Below are positions 18,215 to 22,464 of a stretch of 22,464 nucleotides of DNA, one piece after another. The position numbers were made by a program, and so were the translations under genes. Below the pieces are notes generated by a model, which worked only from the letters and a program-made list of their open reading frames with translations, did no database searches and had not been told where the DNA came from. Numbering within the stretch: position 1 is the stretch's first letter; each line of letters opens with the position of its first letter. Source of the DNA: Cafeteria roenbergensis. Lineage: Eukaryota; Sar; Bigyra; Bicosoecida; Cafeteriaceae. The stretch covers positions 1 to 22,464 of the forward strand of contig VLTN01000130.1 in NCBI GenBank assembly GCA_008330645.1. The letters run 5' to 3'.

Positions 18215-19278
18215 CTATTTCTTCTTAGCTTTTCTTCGTTTATCCAATCTATCGATATAGGCCTCAAGACCATCTTTAATAAGTTGGTCTTTGGGCTCCC
18301 ATGTGCTTTGGTCTTTTGGGAAATCACTCCACCACACGAGATACTCACGTGTTTTGCCTCTACCTCTAGCATCAATGATATCTCTGACTGCAAACCTCTC
18401 AATTTTTTGATTCTTTGCCAACCTTAATTGATCTGCTGTATATGATGCATAACTATTATTATTTATAAGGTAACGATAAGGAATGACATCTGAATTATAA
18501 CTGAGGACCTGATCCCACTTTCACAGCTGACCTTGACCATCTTCTATCACCTTCACGAAACCTACGCATCGTTGAGCTTTCTTTCTGTGAAGGTTTCTGG
18601 TGCATCTAATGCCCAATGAACGATATCACCTTTCTTGAACTTGGAGTCTTTGATCGGTACTACAATCTTACGTCTTTTGAATGGATCACCATTCGGAAGC
18701 TTTCTGATTGCATTGAGTTCTTTTCGTATAATTGGAAGTGCTTTGACCCATTCCTTGAATTCATATCCACTTTTTTGTTCTTCTGATGCCATGTATCTAT
18801 TAAGCAGATAACCAAGTGTCCTGTTTAAGGATTCCACCGTTTGACATCTGTGTCTTACGCCCTACATTGGTGAATTTATGATAAATGTTCTTACCAAACA
18901 TGTAGTTGTGAAAGATGCCTTTGAATTCTGATCCTTGGTCTGTCTGAATTGATGCTTTCGGAAAATTCAAGTGAGGTCTTTGGATCATACTCTTAAATGC
19001 ATCAAGGACTGTCTGAGGTTGTTTATTCTTGAGTGGTTCAATGTCAAATTCTTTGCTCCAAAGGTCAACCACGACTAGCAAGTATCTATATCCTTCTGAT
19101 GTAGTTGGCAAGAACAGTAAATCTGCCATGAAGCTATGATCTTCCATCGGAAATGTGTTTGTCTTACACTGGTGAATTTCTTTGGAACCTTGGGAGGTTT
19201 TGCATAATCAATCACTTCCTGACTAACATCAAGGTCCTTGAGTATATCATTCAAATTTCGTTTCTTATCTTTGTCCAT
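18215..19278 (-). pseudogene. Polinton-type DDE integrase with C-terminal chromodomain, frame interrupted
   Basis: A retroviral-type (rve) integrase, as in Polintons, some virophages and LTR elements. It starts MDKDKKRNLNDILKDLDVSQ at 19278. The core follows in another frame from about 19,147: FMADLLFLPTTSEGYRYLL (first Asp), SIQTDQGSEFKG (second Asp, about 18,930-18,965) and, after a third frame change near 18,838, VESLNRTLGYLL (the Glu). The second Asp and Glu are 34-35 residues apart, close to DDx35E. An SH3-like part (FKKGDIVHWAL) leads through a further shift near 18,575 and an in-frame TGA (18523-18521) to a chromodomain (FAVRDIIDARGRGKTREYLV, then WWSDFPKDQSTWEP). The stop is one nucleotide from the polymerase stop. 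No H2C2 zinc finger was found. All catalytic residues are present, so the breaks may be sequencing errors or recent decay. Role: integration; the chromodomain may guide it to chromatin. Confidence 0.85.
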
Positions 19279-19342
19279 AAATTATGTAAAGAAAAAGAAT
19301 CTTTTGATCATGAAGAGAGATTGTCAATGTCATAAACTGGTA

Positions 19343-19567
19343 TCACTGATTTTCCAGCTCTTCAACCCTTGCATGTAGTTGTTGTACTGCTTTAATTAAC
19401 GGAGCCATAAGTTCGCTGTATCTAATACCGTATCTTGTTTCATCTTTGCCATCAATACATTAACCATATAGTTACTACATCTTGTGCAATCAATCCAAAG
19501 TGTTTTCTTACTCCCCATTCTTCCACCTGAATGACTTTGGTCTGAGTTTGTTGATGAGGCTGAGTCA
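19343..19567 (-). pseudogene. Peptidase S74 intramolecular-chaperone domain fragment (virion fibre C-terminus), frame broken
   Basis: S74 domains sit at the C-terminus of phage and viral fibre or spike proteins, help them trimerise and then cleave themselves off. Reading leftwards: LINKLRPKSFRWKNG (frame 1), VRKHFGLIAQDVV (frame 2), then DGKDETRYGIRYSELMAPLI and KAVQQLHARVEELENQ (frame 3), ending at TGA 19345-19343. This order (LRPxxFxW, GLIAQ, YGxxYSEL, coiled-coil tail) is diagnostic. Two shifts are needed, one at G4 (19513-19516 on the plus strand) and one near 19,452-19,458. The fibre shaft that should precede it is missing: an in-frame stop lies at about 19,568 and unrelated plus-strand remnants follow. 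Confidence 0.7.
19462..19482 (-). repeat. 21-nt inverted repeat, left arm
   Basis: On the minus strand this reads AGATGTAGTAACTATATGG plus TT. The identical 21 nt occur on the plus strand at 19705-19725, about 220 nt away. It lies inside the S74 fragment where the frame changes. Confidence 0.8.
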
Positions 19568-19639
19568 ATTAAGGATTATATAAAAACCTATGAATTATGA
19601 GAATCAAGCTTTTAAAAAAATCTTATTAAATTATATATA

Positions 19640-20259
19640 GTAATGTTGAGTGAACTCTCGATAAAAACACAAAAGACCAACAACAACAAAAATTAGGTGC
19701 TACTAGATGTAGTAACTATATGGTTTAATACACTTTTAGGACTAAGTAAGTTCTTAAAGGACGTTATCCTCCTGAATTCTTTAAAGATGGAATAATTAGA
19801 AAAGAAGCATTGAATTTACATAATACAATAAAACGTATCAAGATGGAGAAAACAGAATTATTATCAATTATTTATGAAAAAATTTAATAAACTGACCAAA
19901 AAAAGAGAAAAGAGAACTTAAGTATAAAATACCATTAGATTATGGCAAACTTTTTAAATCTGAACCAATACTTATTAATCGCAAATTTACAAATTTTAGG
20001 AAACCTATTAATCATTATATTCAAGAATATATTAAACTAGATTCAATAATTAGACTTGAAGATGATATATATTTTGATAGTTTTCTATGGGGAAAAAATT
20101 TAAAGGACGTAATCGATTATGCAAATGAAATATCGAATGGACATCTTGAAAGATTGTATTTAGAACAACTAAATAAAAAAGAAATAACCGATGATATGCG
20201 TGTTGCTCCTGAATTTAGAAAAATGCAAGAGGAGATTTATATAACCACTCATTCATAAT
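19640..20259 (+). pseudogene. Broken rightward viral gene of unknown function
   Basis: Two open blocks without a usable ATG for the whole. The first (about 19,755-19,887) reads KGRYPPEFFKDGIIRKEALN and ends EKI before TAA. The second (19896-20259) starts after a TGA and reads IPLDYGKLFKSEPILINRKF, then FDSFLWGKNLKDVIDYANEI and PEFRKMQEEIYITTHS before TAA, about 120 codons. The two probably belong to one gene, since an A7 run lies just after their junction. An upstream ATG at 19643 gives only a short peptide. A weak motif-like AACTTAAGTATAAAAT at about 19,916 lies inside the open block. No family recognised. Confidence 0.45.
19705..19725 (+). repeat. 21-nt inverted repeat, right arm
   Basis: Partner of 19462-19482 in opposite orientation. 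Similarity stops within a few bases on both sides (GCTACT against TGCACA before it; TAATACA against AATGTAT after it). Confidence 0.8.
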
Positions 20260-20380
20260 TCGGTAAAGTTAGACAATGCATGTACATTAAGGTAATTTTT
20301 TTTTTATGTGGAGATGAAGAAAAAAATCTTTGTCTAATACAATGGATATAGTTCAGAAAAAAAATCTTGACTTATATTAT
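20260..20380. other. AT-rich spacer
   Basis: Contains a T10 run at about 20,297-20,306 and several A runs. No gene, promoter motif or RNA structure was recognised. Confidence 0.4.
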
Positions 20381-20476
20381 ATGTCAGAACTAACAACAAC
20401 AGCTATAGTATCAATTGCTTCAACACTCACTCCTCTAGCATTACATCTCGGTGCATCATGTATGAAATCGTCGTGA
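20381..20476 (+). CDS. Possible 31-residue hydrophobic peptide
   Basis: ATG at 20381 to TGA at 20474-20476 encodes MSELTTTAIVSIASTLTPLA followed by LHLGASC. A hydrophobic centre of ~20 residues could span a membrane. Alternatively this is the start of a longer broken gene: right after it another frame reads YEIVVRNPKYIKRMF and then, past one TAG, FCPKGGKSYLKSVIQ. No promoter motif is present. Low certainty that it is a real gene. Confidence 0.3.
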   Translation: MSELTTTAIVSIASTLTPLALHLGASCMKSS

Positions 20477-20591
20477 GAAATCCCAAGTACATCAAAAGAA
20501 TGTTCTAGTTTTGCCCAAAAGGTGGAAAGTCGTATCTTAAGTCAGTGATTCAATCCAAACGATGTACTGGTGGTAGACCTTGGATGAGTTC

Positions 20592-21008
20592 ATGAACTCT
20601 CCTTCACACATCAAAAGACTGGACAGACTCAAAGAGTGTGTCAACCATGGTAATCTCCATGAATTGACTTATTTATCAGGAATGCTCAATCAAATGTCTC
20701 GATCGTATCAAGACATGATAAGAATGCAAAGAAGTTGAGAGTGCTCTTTTGTAAACTCTTCTTATTCTTCTGTCTCTATTCGTAAGGAGCCGTCTGTGGT
20801 TGCATCTCAAACAGGTGACTTCTTTGAAAGATTTTAAAAAAGAAGATGCAGAAACACGTGAAACTCTGAGGAAACGTAGACAGTTCTTTATTGGACTCTG
20901 TACAGTCTAAGAATGCTTAACAACATAAACTCATATGATGATACTGGAAAGATGGTGCGTGAATCGTATGGGTCTAAAGAGACATCTATAGATTCAATAA
21001 TTTTATGA
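20592..21008 (+). pseudogene. Broken rightward gene of unknown function
   Basis: The first block (20592-20738) reads MNSPSHIKRLDRLKECVNHG and then LTYLSGMLNQMSRSYQDM. After a TGA the same frame gives SVSIRKEPSVVASQTGDFFE (about 20,770-20,835). Another frame continues KKEDAETRETLRKRRQFFIG (about 20,840-20,905), and a third gives RMLNNINSYDDTGKMVRESY to TGA at 21006-21008. Protein-like composition switches frame without gaps, so these look like pieces of one charged, helical protein with at least three shifts. No family recognised. Confidence 0.45.
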
Positions 21009-21196
21009 CTTATATAATTTAGTTCTCCGAAGCTAGGAATAATGCAACAGCGAATTCATAGATATTTTTATCTCTGTGATTTATATATGGAGTGTACATA
21101 CATACGTAAATGGTGATCAGCTATGACCAATAGTGACTCGGCTACTGCAAGAATAGAGATCAATCGACAATGCAGTGATCAGCTGAGTCAAGAACA
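21009..21196. other. Spacer with repeated TGATCAGCT
   Basis: TGATCAGCT occurs near 21,113 and again near 21,176. A 25-residue ORF from about 21,124 is not convincing. Nothing else was recognised. Confidence 0.35.
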
Positions 21197-22010
21197 ATGA
21201 CAGACGTATCAACTAGAGCGATTTTTGTACTAGAAGGCTTTCTTCCCTGTTTTTAAGGTAGAGGATGATAATAGGGTAGTATTGGTATCGATTAATATCT
21301 CATCTGGTATAATACCGACAGTGTATCAGGAGATAGATTTCTCACCAAAGTCCAGGGGTGGATTCCTATATAACTATAGACACGTGGCCGAGGCAGTGCA
21401 GACAGCCCTTAATACTCTTTTGCTCTGCTCTATCTATACTGATGTCCTGAATTCAAGTTTGACGGTTTTGAATAAGTTCACGATTTCAACAACAGCAGCA
21501 TTCCGTGGTGCTTGGCAAATAGCATGGACTCTAAATGTATCGCTACTTTAACACATTTTGACTTTGAAACATAAAATTCGCCTTACATTCTCTACCTTGA
21601 CCAGGATGTGGAAGAACAGAAACAAGGACCACCGAGTTCCTATCTCCTGTCAAAAGGGTTGTTCTTAAGACAAATTTATCAGTTCGTAGTGAATACCTAC
21701 CGCGATCGCATCCAGTGGACAATAACAATTAACAACGCGTTTCATCATCTGATGGTCAATTCTTAGTGGATTAATAGATTCTTCCAGTCAGACGGCAATC
21801 CGCTTCAAGAAGCTCTTTTTTAGTGCAAGCCGGTACCAACAACCGCTGGCATAATGTAATAGTGGCTCAACCGTACAAAATTTCTGATGTTACTTTGAGT
21901 GGATCGATGTCAATAATAACTCTTACCTGTAAGCTTTTAAAGGATGGGATGCACTGGCTCTCTCAAATGCTATTTCTCAAAATATATAGATTGTCAAGTT
22001 GAAATAGATG
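21197..22010 (+). pseudogene. Series of rightward open blocks, probably remnants of one or two unknown genes
   Basis: ATG at 21197 gives MTDVSTRAIFVLEGFLP. At T5 (21250-21254) the frame shifts to FKVEDDNRVVLVSINISSGI, continuing through GGFLYNYRHVAEAVQTALNT to AWQIAWTLNVSLL and TAA at about 21,551. Further open blocks follow: DQDVEEQKQGPPSSYLLSKG to HHLMVNS (about 21,573-21,766), then VQAGTNNRWHNVIVAQPYKI to a stop near 22,008. The hydrophobic, beta-rich composition with many Ser/Thr would suit a structural protein, but no capsid or other family could be recognised. Strand assignment is uncertain because a 61-residue minus-strand ORF overlaps at 21543-21728. Confidence 0.3.
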
Positions 22011-22282
22011 GATTGCTTAATCAGTCTATTTTGCCAATTATCTCAATGATGTGAAAGTATATAGACTAAAATTCTCTTGGTTACTATTTTGCAAAAGCAA
22101 TCAAGTTTTTTTTCTCAAAGTTATTATTACATGTCCAAATTTACTAATTTAAACAAGAGACAAGGTGGTCTTATATGATCTTCAAAATATAGATTCTTAC
22201 TGAAGACAACCTTAAAGTGGTGCTGACTTAGGTAATGTAAGCATATCAATATAACAGAGTCAGTGAACTTCAGGCGGTTTAA
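22011..22282. other. AT-rich stretch, nothing recognised
   Basis: Stops are frequent in every frame and there is no promoter motif or obvious repeat. Confidence 0.4.
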
Positions 22283-22297
22283 GTGGCAAACTCTCAG

Positions 22298-22464
22298 GAA
22301 CTGTTGTATTCAAAGCTTGCTAGGGTTCTGTATGGTAAAATTGTGCCAAGATTAGCATGCAGACTTCTGTTGATTCACGAAGCTGCTGCTGCTGGAAGAC
22401 AAGACTTGGCAAGCATTTGCCGCGGAACTAGATTGGAGAAAGTGGTCTTGCCTGCTATCCGTAT
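22298..22464 (+). CDS. Possible N-terminal winged-helix of RNA polymerase III subunit RPC3/RPC82, 3' partial
   Basis: After CTCTCAG, a plausible splice acceptor, an open frame runs to the window end. It reads ELLYSKLARVLYGKIVPRLA, then CRLLLIHEAAAAGRQDLASI and CRGTRLEKVVLPAIR. The pattern (YGxIVxxLxxxLLxxxxxxLxxIxxxTxLxxxxVxxxI) resembles the first winged helix (HTH_9) of RPC82/RPC3, which binds within the Pol III core. There is no ATG in this frame nearby, in keeping with an internal exon. If right, this is eukaryotic chromosomal sequence at clearly lower GC than the left flank. The match rests on ~55 residues seen by eye, so it is tentative. Confidence 0.3.

Noticed and set aside
19941-20039. 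32-residue hydrophobic ORF (MANFLNLNQYLLIANLQILG)
   Set aside because: It lies entirely within the longer, more protein-like frame 19896-20259, and its hydrophobicity follows from AT-rich out-of-frame reading.
21543-21728. 61-residue minus-strand ORF
   Set aside because: It overlaps plus-strand open blocks of similar quality and has no promoter motif, so neither strand is compelling.
1-22464. tRNA or rRNA genes
   Set aside because: No clover-leaf arms with conserved T-loop sequence and no rRNA-like conserved blocks were noticed. A covariance-model search was not possible here.

Overview
The window joins two very different kinds of DNA. Positions 1 to about 12,570 are extremely GC-rich and carry eukaryotic genes with GT-AG introns, poly-Ala/Pro/Arg low complexity and many GCC-type repeats. 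This looks like the nuclear genome of a GC-rich unicellular alga or protist. A haptophyte or pelagophyte would fit, but the sequence alone does not settle it. From about 12,573 to the right end the DNA is AT-rich and largely intronless, with short spacers. Up to about 19,600 it has the content of an endogenous Polinton-like or virophage-like element of a protist virus.

GC-rich host part. An E1-like/ThiF-family gene with a C-terminal membrane segment reads right (104-1325). A large minus-strand gene (about 2,230-6,600) encodes an IRE1-like kinase plus KEN-RNase protein. Its catalytic loop has lost the HRD aspartate and arginine and its DFG motif. A RAD51C-like recombinase reads right (7280-8625) and converges on a minus-strand FAM210/DUF1279-like membrane protein (8848-9667). 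An ankyrin-repeat gene reads right (about 10,124-12,509). Each well-defined ankyrin repeat is exactly one 99-nt phase-0 exon, and a block of about 620 bp holding two exons and two introns is almost perfectly duplicated in tandem. The AT-rich DNA begins in what would be the next intron of this gene.

AT-rich element. In order: an unknown protein with a duplicated 40-residue module (13074), a small C2H2-like zinc finger (13871), a D5-like primase/SF3 helicase (14185), a coiled-coil protein with a duplicated 42-residue module (15917), an unknown 119-aa protein (16572) and a short family-B-like DNA polymerase (16992-18213). Convergent to these is a Polinton-type DDE integrase ending in a chromodomain (18215-19278, minus), followed by a peptidase-S74-type fibre chaperone fragment (19343-19567, minus). 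Five of the rightward genes share a motif, AGTACTTAA followed by TATAG, a short distance before the ATG; this is probably the element's own promoter. The helicase, polymerase and integrase would serve replication and integration. No capsid protein, packaging ATPase or maturation protease was recognised.

From about 19,600 rightwards the sequence holds broken reading frames, small ORFs and AT-rich spacer. The last ~180 nt resemble the N-terminal winged-helix region of RNA polymerase III subunit RPC3/RPC82, at a much lower GC content than the left flank.

Single-base frameshifts, several of them at homopolymer runs, interrupt clearly conserved proteins in both the host and the element parts. Many of the breaks may therefore be sequence errors rather than true pseudogenes.
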